DNA of 58,112 nt from Flavobacteriaceae bacterium (lineage in GTDB: Bacteria; Bacteroidota; Bacteroidia; Flavobacteriales; Flavobacteriaceae), in the NCBI GenBank assembly GCA_014239275.1, contig JAAZZF010000001.1, positions 1 to 58,112 of the forward strand. Reading direction: 5' to 3'. Position 1 is the first letter of the stretch; each line of letters opens with the position of its first letter. Position numbers and translations under genes: made by a program. Below are positions 18,110 to 26,265 of the stretch, one piece after another. The notes under the pieces are model-generated. The model saw only the letters and a program-made list of their open reading frames with translations, made no database searches and had not been told where the DNA came from.

Positions 18110-18831
18110 TATTTTTTATTCAATTCAATTAAAAAGTTGAGTCCCAATATGAGAAAATTTGAATTCGCAAAGATGCTATTTTTTATCCTATTGAACAAGA
18201 ATTTAGAATCTCCCCCTGTTAAAATTATCCTAATTTCTTTAAACTGACTTTTATATTTATCTATAGCACTATTTAACTCCCCTACAATTCCATTAATTAT
18301 ACCTGAATGAATTGAATCTTCAGTGTTTCTTCCAATAAAATAATCAATTTCTTTAGGGTTTATTAATGGAAGATTCGCAGTATATCTATTTAAAGATTTA
18401 TATCTCATGCTTAAACCAGGTGAAATACTACCTCCAAGATACTCGTTTTTACTATTTAAAAAATCAAAAGTTATACACGAACCTAAATCAATTAATAAAA
18501 CATTTTCTTTAGGATATTCTTTAGAAGCATTACTAACAAGAGCTATTCTGTCTTTTCCTAAAGTATTTTTAGTTTGATAACAATTTTTAAATGGAACTTT
18601 AAGGGATGAATTAAATTTAATTAAGTTAGTTTTATTAGATAATAATTCTATTAATTTATTGTTAGATTCTGAAACATTTGAAGCTATTGAATGAGTAATA
18701 GGGGTTTTATCTAAAATTGATTTAATATTTGAATAATATTCCCGATTAAATTCATAATAATTAATAAGATTATTATTTTTAAAAATACCTGCTTTTAAAA
18801 AGCTATTACCTATATCTAGGGCTAAATTCAA
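18109..18831 (-). CDS. coaX: Type III pantothenate kinase
   Basis: The 240-residue cytoplasmic enzyme phosphorylates pantothenate, the first step of coenzyme A synthesis. It shows the ASKHA-fold motifs of CoaX: LALDIGNSFLKAG at the N-terminus, LGKDRIAL, LIDLGSCITFDF with the catalytic aspartate, GGSISPGL and the C-terminal LTGGDS. Length is slightly under the usual 250-260. It is the first gene of the leftward envelope cluster that continues with the barrel protein, TPR protein and lptC. Confidence 0.94.
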   Translation of the reverse strand: MNLALDIGNSFLKAGIFKNNNLINYYEFNREYYSNIKSILDKTPITHSIASNVSESNNKLIELLSNKTNLIKFNSSLKVPFKNCYQTKNTLGKDRIALVSNASKEYPKENVLLIDLGSCITFDFLNSKNEYLGGSISPGLSMRYKSLNRYTANLPLINPKEIDYFIGRNTEDSIHSGIINGIVGELNSAIDKYKSQFKEIRIILTGGDSKFLFNRIKNSIFANSNFLILGLNFLIELNKK

Positions 18832-18876
18832 ATGCTCATTATTAAATGGTAAAAATACACAAGATTTTTTACATGA

Positions 18877-18910
18877 TTTTTTGTTGCTCTAATAAAACAA
18901 ATTATATTTG
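18877..18910 (+). promoter_or_regulatory. Complete Bacteroidota promoter of tRNA-Phe
   Basis: TTTTTTG (18877-18883), 19 bases, then TATATTTG (18903-18910) match the Bacteroidota primary-sigma consensus TTG-N19-TAnnTTTG exactly. Transcription would start about 5-7 bases after the box, leaving a short leader before the tRNA at 18932. It is the best promoter match in the window and a useful reference for the others. Confidence 0.78.
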
Positions 18911-18931
18911 CTCATCTAAAAAACTAGCTAT

Positions 18932-19004
18932 GGTACCTTAGCTCAGTTGGTAGAGCAAAGGACTGAAAATCCTTGTGTCCGCAGTTCGATTCTGCGAGGT
19001 ACCA
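18932..19004 (+). tRNA. tRNA-Phe (GAA)
   Basis: The 73 bases fold as a standard tRNA. Acceptor GGTACCT pairs with AGGTACC plus discriminator A, the D loop is CTCAGTTGGTAGAGC, the anticodon stem-loop GGACT-GAA-AATCC has anticodon GAA, and the T loop contains GTTCGATTC. CCA is not encoded. A consensus promoter lies just upstream and a terminator just downstream, so it is transcribed alone. Confidence 0.97.
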
Positions 19005-19007
19005 CAT

Positions 19008-19046
19008 AAAAACCCTATTTAAAAAACAAAATAGGGTTTTTTATTT
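19008..19046 (+). terminator. Intrinsic terminator after tRNA-Phe
   Basis: AAAAACCCTATTT (19008-19020) pairs with AAATAGGGTTTTT (19028-19040) around a 7-base loop, followed by a T-rich tract. Because the complementary strand also ends in Ts, it can serve the leftward gene ending at 19048 too. Confidence 0.82.
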
Positions 19047-19047
19047 T

Positions 19048-19752
19048 CTATGAAATAAGATTTCCTTCTTTATCCCAAATAGCAGTATCATTTCTCTTAG
19101 ATTGATCTATGCATTTATCCAACCAATCTTTATCATATGATAGCCCATACTGATCTAATATGTTTTGAGGAACACCATCCCAAACATTTGGAGTATTTCC
19201 TTTATATCCTAATTCCTTAATGCCAACTTCTGACGTAAAATAACCAGTCATAGTCAAGTTTCTTAATAAATTAAACCATTGCACAGGTTCAGGAAGATCA
19301 TTCATGTTTTTGTTTGGATCATAATAGGCAATTTCATCTAATATTTCTTTCTGTGAGGAATTATTAATATCTACAAATAAATTATTAAATCTATTTTTGC
19401 TTTCATTATTAATCCATGAGAGCCCTTTCCTTAGAGGTTCTTGATATGATGGAATATCTTTTGCCATAAATTCTATTAATTGAACAACTTCAGCTTCTTT
19501 AATTGATCCAAAATCATTTGGGGGTAGGATTAAGTTACATAATTTGTCTAAAGTTAGTAGCTCATCATTTGAAAAAAACTCTTGTTCAAAGAGTTTGTCA
19601 TCATAAAGTTTTTCTTCAGGTGTTCTTCCATATTCATATCTTGTAAGAGATCTTGCAATTTTTTCTCTTGACACATCATAACATGATTCAAGAAAAATAC
19701 TTGCACCAAATGATGCTAAAGTCATATTTTTAATTGAATCTCTTCTTTTCAT
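19048..19752 (-). CDS. Gluconate 2-dehydrogenase subunit 3-like protein
   Basis: The 234-residue protein starts with a twin-arginine-like signal (MKRRDSIKNMTLASFGASIFLESC) that may also be lipidated at Cys-24. The rest is the helical gluconate 2-dehydrogenase subunit 3 domain (LDKLCNLILPPNDFGSIKEA, WFNLLRNLTMTGYFTSEVG). In known systems, such as the Caulobacter LacABC and gluconate dehydrogenases, this small subunit is needed for export or assembly of the partner GMC flavoprotein. The partner gene lies 3 bases upstream, which supports a two-subunit exported dehydrogenase. Confidence 0.9.
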   Translation of the reverse strand: MKRRDSIKNMTLASFGASIFLESCYDVSREKIARSLTRYEYGRTPEEKLYDDKLFEQEFFSNDELLTLDKLCNLILPPNDFGSIKEAEVVQLIEFMAKDIPSYQEPLRKGLSWINNESKNRFNNLFVDINNSSQKEILDEIAYYDPNKNMNDLPEPVQWFNLLRNLTMTGYFTSEVGIKELGYKGNTPNVWDGVPQNILDQYGLSYDKDWLDKCIDQSKRNDTAIWDKEGNLIS

Positions 19753-19755
19753 TTT

Positions 19756-21477
19756 CTAAAAATTTTGTTTTTTAAATTGGTCTATTATATATTCTGAGCT
19801 TCTCCAAGCTAGAGCCATAATTGTCCAAGTAGGATTTTTGTCAGCTTGTGATACAAAAGGTCCCGCATCAACTACAAATATATTAGAGACATCATGAAGC
19901 TGTTCAAATTGATTAACAACAGAATTTTTAGAATCCTTTCCCATTCTAGTTGTTCCTACCTCATGTATTATCCATCCTGGATCATTTATGCCATAATTAG
20001 ATTCTTTACCAGGCTTGCCCCATAATGGAATTCCTCCCATGTTATGGATTATCTCTTCAAAAGTATCTTGCATATGCTTAGCCTGCTTTATCTCGTTATC
20101 TGTCCATTTGTAATTAAATCTGAGAACTGGAACTCCATATTTATCAACTTTTTTAGGATCTATTTCACAATAATTAGTTTTTTGAGCTATGGACTCTCCT
20201 CTTCCTGACAAACCTATTGTTGATCCATAATATTTTTTCATATCAGACCTTAAAATATCTCCGTATCCCCCAGCCTTTTTTAATCCAAAAAATTTATTAA
20301 AACTATTTATATTAAACCCTGTTCCATAAGATGGTGCACCCAATCCTCCCCAAACTTCTATATGATATCCTCTTGCAAAATCTAATTTTTTATTGTCAAG
20401 CCACCATGGAGAATATACATGCATTCCTCCTACACCATCTTCATTATAAATCTTTCTATCTATTAATTCTGGAATAAATGCCATCATATCACCACCCGTA
20501 GAATCATGTAAATACTTTCCAATTAAATCACTGGTATTTCCCAATCCATTTGGATGTTGTTTAGATTTAGAATTCAATAGAATTCGAGCAGAACTACATG
20601 CAGAAGCAGCTAAGACAACAACTTTTCCTTTTAATTTATATTCTTTATTATCTGTTTTATCAATATAAGATACACCAGTTGCTTTGCCTTCCTCATTTGT
20701 AGTGACTGTCCTTACCATAGCATTAAGAAACATATCAATTTGACCTCCTGATTTTTGAGCTGGAAATATTAAACAAGAACCTGATGAAAAATCTGCGTAT
20801 GCCATACAACTCCTAGCACATTGATTACAATAAAAACAAACTCCTCTTTGATCATTAATTCTTTTAGTTAAAATTGACAATCTAGAGGGGATTACTTTAA
20901 CATTACTTTTTCTAGCTCCTTTCATGTAAAAAAGTTCGTGGAGTCTCGGTTTGGGAGGCGGAAGAAAAAATCCATCAGGATCATTTGACAAATTTTCCTT
21001 ACTGCCAAAAACACCAATTAATTTATCCACTTTATCGTAATAAGGCTTAACATCTTGATAAGTAATTGGCCAATCATCACCAAATCCATCAATAGATTTT
21101 TTTCTAAAATCATCAGGTCCAAACCTTAGCGATATTCTTCCCCAATGGTTAGTCCTCCCTCCTAACATTCTAGATCTAAACCATTTGAATTGAGTGTCTC
21201 CTACTTGAGAATATGGTTCTCCTTCTATTTCCCATCCGCCATATGCTTGATCAAAATCTCCGAAAAATCTAGTTGTTCCTCCACCACGTCTTGGAGATTC
21301 ATATGGCCATTTCATTTGAGTCATTTGGTCTGGGTTGGCAGGATCATAAAATGGACCTGCTTCAACAATAGCTATAGATAATCCTGCTTCTGATAAAATT
21401 TTAGTTGCCATTCCTCCACCAGCACCAGATCCAACTATTATAACATCATATTCATTGGGATTCTCTTTTATCTGCAT
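19756..21477 (-). CDS. GMC family oxidoreductase (FAD-dependent sugar dehydrogenase)
   Basis: The 573-residue protein has the GMC flavoprotein fold: an N-terminal FAD motif VIIVGSGAGGGMA, the substrate-region motif RMLGGRTNHW and the C-terminal HEVGTTRMG with catalytic histidine, followed by VVDAGPF and NPTWTIMALA. It lacks its own signal peptide and is probably carried out with the twin-arginine subunit encoded immediately downstream. A cysteine group (VCFYCNQCARSCM, near residue 215) could bind metal or form disulfides. It likely oxidises a sugar hydroxyl, giving a 3-keto glycoside, in the periplasm. It leads the two-gene unit. Confidence 0.92.
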   Translation of the reverse strand: MQIKENPNEYDVIIVGSGAGGGMATKILSEAGLSIAIVEAGPFYDPANPDQMTQMKWPYESPRRGGGTTRFFGDFDQAYGGWEIEGEPYSQVGDTQFKWFRSRMLGGRTNHWGRISLRFGPDDFRKKSIDGFGDDWPITYQDVKPYYDKVDKLIGVFGSKENLSNDPDGFFLPPPKPRLHELFYMKGARKSNVKVIPSRLSILTKRINDQRGVCFYCNQCARSCMAYADFSSGSCLIFPAQKSGGQIDMFLNAMVRTVTTNEEGKATGVSYIDKTDNKEYKLKGKVVVLAASACSSARILLNSKSKQHPNGLGNTSDLIGKYLHDSTGGDMMAFIPELIDRKIYNEDGVGGMHVYSPWWLDNKKLDFARGYHIEVWGGLGAPSYGTGFNINSFNKFFGLKKAGGYGDILRSDMKKYYGSTIGLSGRGESIAQKTNYCEIDPKKVDKYGVPVLRFNYKWTDNEIKQAKHMQDTFEEIIHNMGGIPLWGKPGKESNYGINDPGWIIHEVGTTRMGKDSKNSVVNQFEQLHDVSNIFVVDAGPFVSQADKNPTWTIMALAWRSSEYIIDQFKKQNF

Positions 21478-21556
21478 ATAATTTAATTAGTTAGAGATAT
21501 AAAACATTATAAACTTATATAATCTATTGTCTTTTTTGAAAGTTAATTTAAATAAA

Positions 21557-22312
21557 TTATAATTCTAATATTCTAATATTCCTAAATGAAATCACGCCAG
21601 GGTGATCTTGAATAGATATTTTACCTGTTTTAAATTTTCCAAAATCACAATTATGCCAAGGTTTTTGATCACAATTATTAAATTTAGTTGGAGCTACCAT
21701 TGCATCCCATTCTTCTCCGCTTAATGGAAAATTAACTATTTCTTCACCATTGTGAACTACCACTCCTTTGTTAGAATTATGATCTATTGTAATATCATAA
21801 GTATTCCATTCACCTGCAGGTTTTGTAACCCACTTAGAAGGAGCAATCATTCCATATAAAGCACCTGCTTGTGTTAAAGGTCCATCCGGCATCTCAGGGT
21901 CTAAAATTTGAATTTCAGGTCCAGTTACAAAAGGAAATTCATATTTCATATCCTCTTTAACTCCCCAAAAAAATCCACTATTAGACCTAGGACTTACTTT
22001 CCATTCTAAATGGATTTTAAAGTTTGTATAATCCTTATCACTTACTAAACTTTTATCACCCTTTCCCTTTGCATTAGCAGATGTGAAAGTTAAAACCCCA
22101 TTATTGATATCCCATCCTGACTTTTTTCCATCATCTTGAAAATAATGCCACCCTTCCATTGTATTTTCTTGAATTAAAGAAACCCAGTCATTACTTGGGG
22201 AGGATTCCATCAGATTTTCAAGAGGAATAGCTTTAATCTGTTTTTTAGAATTGTTATTGCAACTTAAAATAAAAAAAGAAGTAATAATTAATAAGCAATT
22301 TATTGTTTTCAT
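21557..22312 (-). CDS. DUF1080 lipoprotein (3-keto-disaccharide hydrolase family)
   Basis: The 251-residue product has a lipoprotein signal (FFILSCNNNS, Cys-18) and a single concanavalin-like domain of the DUF1080/PF06439 family, with family motifs such as EGWHYFQDDGK, KIHLEWKVSPRSNSGFFWG and GPEIQILDPE. Characterised members cleave glycosides whose sugar has been oxidised to a 3-keto form. It lies between the Gfo/Idh/MocA and GMC genes, which supports a role in a periplasmic oxidation-elimination route for glycosides. Confidence 0.88.
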   Translation of the reverse strand: MKTINCLLIITSFFILSCNNNSKKQIKAIPLENLMESSPSNDWVSLIQENTMEGWHYFQDDGKKSGWDINNGVLTFTSANAKGKGDKSLVSDKDYTNFKIHLEWKVSPRSNSGFFWGVKEDMKYEFPFVTGPEIQILDPEMPDGPLTQAGALYGMIAPSKWVTKPAGEWNTYDITIDHNSNKGVVVHNGEEIVNFPLSGEEWDAMVAPTKFNNCDQKPWHNCDFGKFKTGKISIQDHPGVISFRNIRILEL

Positions 22313-22358
22313 AGAACTAATATATTTATATAACGATAAGATAATTAAAAATTTATAC

Positions 22359-22366
22359 CAAACATA
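22359..22366 (-). promoter_or_regulatory. Possible -7 box (TATGTTTG) of the DUF1080 gene
   Basis: CAAACATA on the plus strand reads TATGTTTG on the minus strand, fitting TAnnTTTG. It lies 46 bases before the ATG at 22312. No clear -33 element is seen, because the region is mostly A and T. Confidence 0.35.
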
Positions 22367-22390
22367 AAATAATTTCTTTTAAAAAATTTT

Positions 22391-23821
22391 TTATAAATCC
22401 CAACCAGGTCTCCTCACTCTTCCCACAAATTTATTTGCTAAATCAAAATTTGTAATTCTAGTATTTTCTCCATCCCAAAGAAGTTTTTTTCTACCTATAA
22501 AATCTGTTCCATCTTTAATCATGTAGCTCCTTAAAGCTATATTCCCTATTAAAACTGTTTCTGTGAAAGGTCCTGCATATTCAATTGGTGCTGTTAACTT
22601 TTTATATTCTTTACTTCCATAACCTCCTTTAATTGCATCAATCCATTCTTTATGATGAATGTGATCTAATCCATTATTTTTATTATATATTTTATCAGTA
22701 TTTAAATGCAATGTTTTTTTGCCTTTTCTATATAATTTTGGGTTTAATCCATAAACTCCTGAACTAATAACTCCCTCTTTTCCTATTATTAATACCCCAT
22801 TTGTATTCCCTTTTTCACCCAAATAATCTTCTGCAGGTATAACTTCAGGTCTAGGTGGAATAATCCCGCCATCCATCCAAACTAGCTCTAAATCAGAGTT
22901 GGTTTTATTGTTTTTTTTAAAATGAAGAGTTACAAGTGATGCTGCCGGAGGACCTTCAGGATAATAATTTGGACTCCACATTTTTTCATAAATCTTAGCA
23001 ACACTACATTCAACATCTTTAGGATAACCTAAATTTAAAGCTTTAACAGGTAAATCTAGAATATGACAACCCATGTCTCCAAGTGCTCCAGTTCCATAGT
23101 TCCACCATCCTCTCCAATTAAAAGGATGAAATTCTGGTCTGTAAGCCATTTCCTTAGCAGGCCCCAACCATAAATCCCATTCTAAATCTTCAGGTTTACT
23201 AGCAGAGGGTTCTGGCATTTTAAAACCTTGCGGCCAAACGGGTCTATCTGTCCATGCATAAACTTTATTAATGTCACCAATTTTTTTTGTGTCTATCCAT
23301 TCCTTAACTCTTTCAACTCCAATACAGGAACCTCCCTGATTACCCATTTGAGTTATGACCTTATTTTTCTTTGCAGTAATGGTTAACTGTCTGGCTTCTT
23401 CTATATTATGAGTTAGAGGTTTTTGAATATAAACATGGAGACCTTTATTCATAGCCCTATTTCCAATCACTCCATGTGTATGATCTGGTGTGCTAATTGT
23501 AACAGCATCTAAATCTTTCTCTTTATCTAGAAGTTCATTAAAATCAACATAAAATTTAGCATTAGGATACTTTTTTCTAGATTGAATTACTCCATGTTTC
23601 CCTAATGGATGTACATCACATAAAGCAACAACTCTTTCTTTTGACGCCCAAGATTCTCTTATATCTGAACCTTTTCCTCCAGCTCCTATAGCACCAATAT
23701 TTAATTGATCGCTTGGCGCAACAAACCCAACTCCACCTAAAACATTTCTTGGAACTATAAAAATTCCTGAACCAATAAGCGAAGATTTTTTAATAAAATT
23801 TCTTCTAGACTTTTTCTTCAT
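22391..23821 (-). CDS. Tat-exported Gfo/Idh/MocA family oxidoreductase
   Basis: The 476-residue protein begins with a twin-arginine signal (KKKSRRNFIKKSSLIGSGIF) and continues with the NAD(P)-binding Rossmann motif IGAIGAGGKGSD. The catalytic-region motif appears as YIQKPLTH, the QKP variant of the usual EKP found in exported members of this family, followed by GNQGGSCIG. The large C-terminal domain is typical of sugar oxidoreductases. These enzymes interconvert sugars and their 3-keto forms with a tightly bound cofactor. Its neighbours (DUF1080, GMC dehydrogenase, ThuA) fit one catabolic cluster. Confidence 0.92.
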   Translation of the reverse strand: MKKKSRRNFIKKSSLIGSGIFIVPRNVLGGVGFVAPSDQLNIGAIGAGGKGSDIRESWASKERVVALCDVHPLGKHGVIQSRKKYPNAKFYVDFNELLDKEKDLDAVTISTPDHTHGVIGNRAMNKGLHVYIQKPLTHNIEEARQLTITAKKNKVITQMGNQGGSCIGVERVKEWIDTKKIGDINKVYAWTDRPVWPQGFKMPEPSASKPEDLEWDLWLGPAKEMAYRPEFHPFNWRGWWNYGTGALGDMGCHILDLPVKALNLGYPKDVECSVAKIYEKMWSPNYYPEGPPAASLVTLHFKKNNKTNSDLELVWMDGGIIPPRPEVIPAEDYLGEKGNTNGVLIIGKEGVISSGVYGLNPKLYRKGKKTLHLNTDKIYNKNNGLDHIHHKEWIDAIKGGYGSKEYKKLTAPIEYAGPFTETVLIGNIALRSYMIKDGTDFIGRKKLLWDGENTRITNFDLANKFVGRVRRPGWDL

Positions 23822-23938
23822 TTTTTTATTTAAAATTTTAAATTATAAAAATTAGCATTTTAAGGTGAATGACAAATTCAAAAAAACAAATTTAATGTTA
23901 ATTATAAATTCCATAAATTGGAATTTAATTCATTTATT

Positions 23939-24655
23939 ATGAAAAAAATAATTTTCATGTTATTATTTAGTATAATAACACAAAATTTTATTTATTCTCA
24001 ATCTTTAGAAGATAAAAATGTTTTAGTTGTTTGGGGAGGTTATAAACCACATCAACCAAAACTTTTTGCAAAAAATATAATAAACTGGTTAAAAAAAGAA
24101 AAGGCAAATATTCATGAATCTAACAATTTAAATGTTTATTCAAATTATGACTCTTTGATAAAGTTTGATTTAATAATACAATCTGTAACCATGATGAACC
24201 TTTCCTCTAAACAAGAAAAAAACTTGACAAATGCTGTAAAAAATGGCGTAGGGATTGCAGGGTCTCACGGAGGACTTGGAGATTCATTTAGAAACAATAC
24301 TGCCTATCAATTTATGATTGGCGGGCAATTTGTAGAACACCCTGGAGGCAAAGTAAATTTTAAAGTAAGAATGTTGAAAGATCCATTAACAAAAGGCCTT
24401 AATGATTTTGAAATTTTTAGTGAACAATATTATTTGCACTACGACCCCAATATTAAAATATTGGCTACAACTAAATATGATGGGAATACTTATCCATGGA
24501 TAAAAGATGTTGTTATGCCTGTTGCTTGGAAAAAAATGTATGGAAAAGGAAAGGTGTTTTATATTTCAATCGGACACGATCCAAATGAATTTGTTGAATA
24601 CCCTGAGGGATGGAAACTGTTAACCAGAGGTTTTGAATGGGCTAGTAAAAACTAA
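23939..24655 (+). CDS. ThuA-like exported protein
   Basis: From the ATG at 23939 the protein has 238 residues: a signal peptide (MKKIIFMLLFSIITQNFIYSQS) and a class I glutamine-amidotransferase-like ThuA domain (NVLVVWGGYKPHQPK, GVGIAGSHGGLGDSF, GGQFVEHPGG, PVAWKKMYGKGKVFYISIGHD). ThuA proteins take part in trehalose/3-keto-sugar use in Sinorhizobium. The ORF track begins at a TTG 21 bases earlier, but the ATG gives a cleaner signal peptide. The gene is divergent from the Gfo/Idh/MocA gene and its end overlaps the convergent pseudouridine-synthase homologue by 4 bases. Confidence 0.88.
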   Translation: MKKIIFMLLFSIITQNFIYSQSLEDKNVLVVWGGYKPHQPKLFAKNIINWLKKEKANIHESNNLNVYSNYDSLIKFDLIIQSVTMMNLSSKQEKNLTNAVKNGVGIAGSHGGLGDSFRNNTAYQFMIGGQFVEHPGGKVNFKVRMLKDPLTKGLNDFEIFSEQYYLHYDPNIKILATTKYDGNTYPWIKDVVMPVAWKKMYGKGKVFYISIGHDPNEFVEYPEGWKLLTRGFEWASKN

Positions 24656-25365
24656 AAACTTTTTAAGTTAATTAACTCTTGTTTTGTAATATTCCTCCAT
24701 TGTCCGCGAGATAAATCTTTTTTGGTAAAATTTGAAAAGAGAACTCTATCAAGTGATATTATTTTATAGTTAAAATCTAATAAAAGTTTTTCTAAATCTT
24801 TAATATTATGGATAGATAGTTCTATGCCAATTTCATTTTTATTTGCCCCATCTACATAATTAATTGATTTAATTTTCAATTTATCGTTAAAATCTAAATC
24901 TTTGATATTCTTTAAATCTTTTTGCAAAAAATCAACATCTAGTTTTAAATGAAAAATTTGATTTATCAGATTCTTTTTTGCATTTATTTGAATTACAAAT
25001 TCAGTGTCATTTGAGAGAATAATAAGTCCAGTATGATTTTCTTTTAAAAAATCTAAAGACATTATTCTATTTTCTTCTTTAATAGAAGACAAAAGAGAAA
25101 AAACAGTTTTGGAATTTTTTTTTGTGGAAATACAATGAAACCCTTTTGGTTTATTTAAAATAATATACTGCATTTTAACAGGAAATACTTTTCTTCCATC
25201 TAACTTCACACTATCCTTTAAAGACACCTTAGAGCCTAATCGAACAATAATTTTATCGTTTACTGATACTCTACCTTGACTTATGTAATCATCTGCTTGT
25301 CTTCTGTTACAAAAGCCTGAATTTGAGATAAATTTGTTTAATCTAATTGTATTTTGGGTTGTCAT
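24652..25365 (-). CDS. Divergent RsuA/RluB-type pseudouridine synthase homologue, probably inactive
   Basis: The 237-residue protein keeps the S4 RNA-binding domain (RLNKFISNSGFCNRRQADDYI, residues 8-28, to KLDGRKV) and the NKPKGF motif of RsuA/RluB/RluF synthases. The catalytic GRLD-x4-GL motif is altered to MSLD with three extra residues before TGL (residues 103-114). The usual GxNRxVRR motif near the C-terminus has been replaced by LSIHNIKDLEKLL. It ends with the family's RGQWR segment. It probably still binds RNA, but catalysis is doubtful. It lies 10 bases after the UbiA gene, at the end of the mevalonate operon. Confidence 0.75.
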   Translation of the reverse strand: MTTQNTIRLNKFISNSGFCNRRQADDYISQGRVSVNDKIIVRLGSKVSLKDSVKLDGRKVFPVKMQYIILNKPKGFHCISTKKNSKTVFSLLSSIKEENRIMSLDFLKENHTGLIILSNDTEFVIQINAKKNLINQIFHLKLDVDFLQKDLKNIKDLDFNDKLKIKSINYVDGANKNEIGIELSIHNIKDLEKLLLDFNYKIISLDRVLFSNFTKKDLSRGQWRNITKQELINLKSF

Positions 25366-25375
25366 AATTTAAGAA

Positions 25376-26260
25376 TCAAAATCCGTGCAAGATAATACTA
25401 AAAAGCCCTATAATAATTAAGACTTTTAAAGAATTGTGTAATGTTTCATAATATTTATTATCATTAAATTTCCATAATAAATAAAGAAATGGAAAGAAAA
25501 ATGGTATTGAAAAAAAATAGAAATAAACCATTAAAGAAATGTCGTAATTTATAATTAAATTAAAACAAATTGCTATTACTAAAAGAACATAAATTGTTAT
25601 ATAACTTTTGGTCAATTTGTCACCATATATTACTGGGATGGTAAGGTAATTCATTGTAAAGTCTCCTTTTAAATTTTTTAAATCCTTTATTAATTCCTTA
25701 ATTAATATCACAAAAAAAAGAAACGAAGCATGTGTAATTATTTCCATTGAAAAATTCTTATAATAAAGACTAATCGCAAAGAATGGAGCAATAACTAATA
25801 GTACTGAAAAAAAATTTCCAATAAATGGATATTTACTTATTTTAATAGAATAGATAAAAATTCCTAATATGTAAAAACTAAAGAAAAGCAATGCTTTAAA
25901 AGAAACTAGAGCAGAAAAAATCAATGCGAGAATATTTAAAAAAACATAAACAAATAATTTTGTCCTGCCAGAAATTTCTTTTTCCAAAATAGTTTTTAGT
26001 GGTCTGTTTATTAAATCCTTATCCGAATCATAAAAATTATTAATTATATATCCAGCTGATATAGAAGATGAAGAAGAAAGAGCTATAAACCATATATTAT
26101 AATCTAATATAACAGAAATAACATAATTGGAATTCGAAAAAATAAATATTGAAGAAACTAATTGAGCGAATATCATGAATATGACATTGTAGCCCCTTAC
26201 TACAGAAAATAAGCTCAATATTTTTATTAAAATTTTCTTGTTGAAAAAAGAAAAAGACAT
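25376..26260 (-). CDS. UbiA family prenyltransferase
   Basis: The 294-residue protein has about eight hydrophobic helices and both aspartate-rich motifs of UbiA enzymes: NNFYDSDKDLINRP in the first cytoplasmic loop and a second DLKNLKGD in a later loop. It attaches a prenyl chain to an acceptor in the membrane. Flavobacterial relatives in this gene position are often labelled geranylgeranylglycerol-phosphate geranylgeranyltransferase, but the acceptor cannot be read from sequence. Its place 5 bases after a mevalonate kinase gene links it to isoprenoid supply. Confidence 0.87.
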   Translation of the reverse strand: MSFSFFNKKILIKILSLFSVVRGYNVIFMIFAQLVSSIFIFSNSNYVISVILDYNIWFIALSSSSSISAGYIINNFYDSDKDLINRPLKTILEKEISGRTKLFVYVFLNILALIFSALVSFKALLFFSFYILGIFIYSIKISKYPFIGNFFSVLLVIAPFFAISLYYKNFSMEIITHASFLFFVILIKELIKDLKNLKGDFTMNYLTIPVIYGDKLTKSYITIYVLLVIAICFNLIINYDISLMVYFYFFSIPFFFPFLYLLWKFNDNKYYETLHNSLKVLIIIGLFSIILHGF

Positions 26261-26265
26261 TGAAA

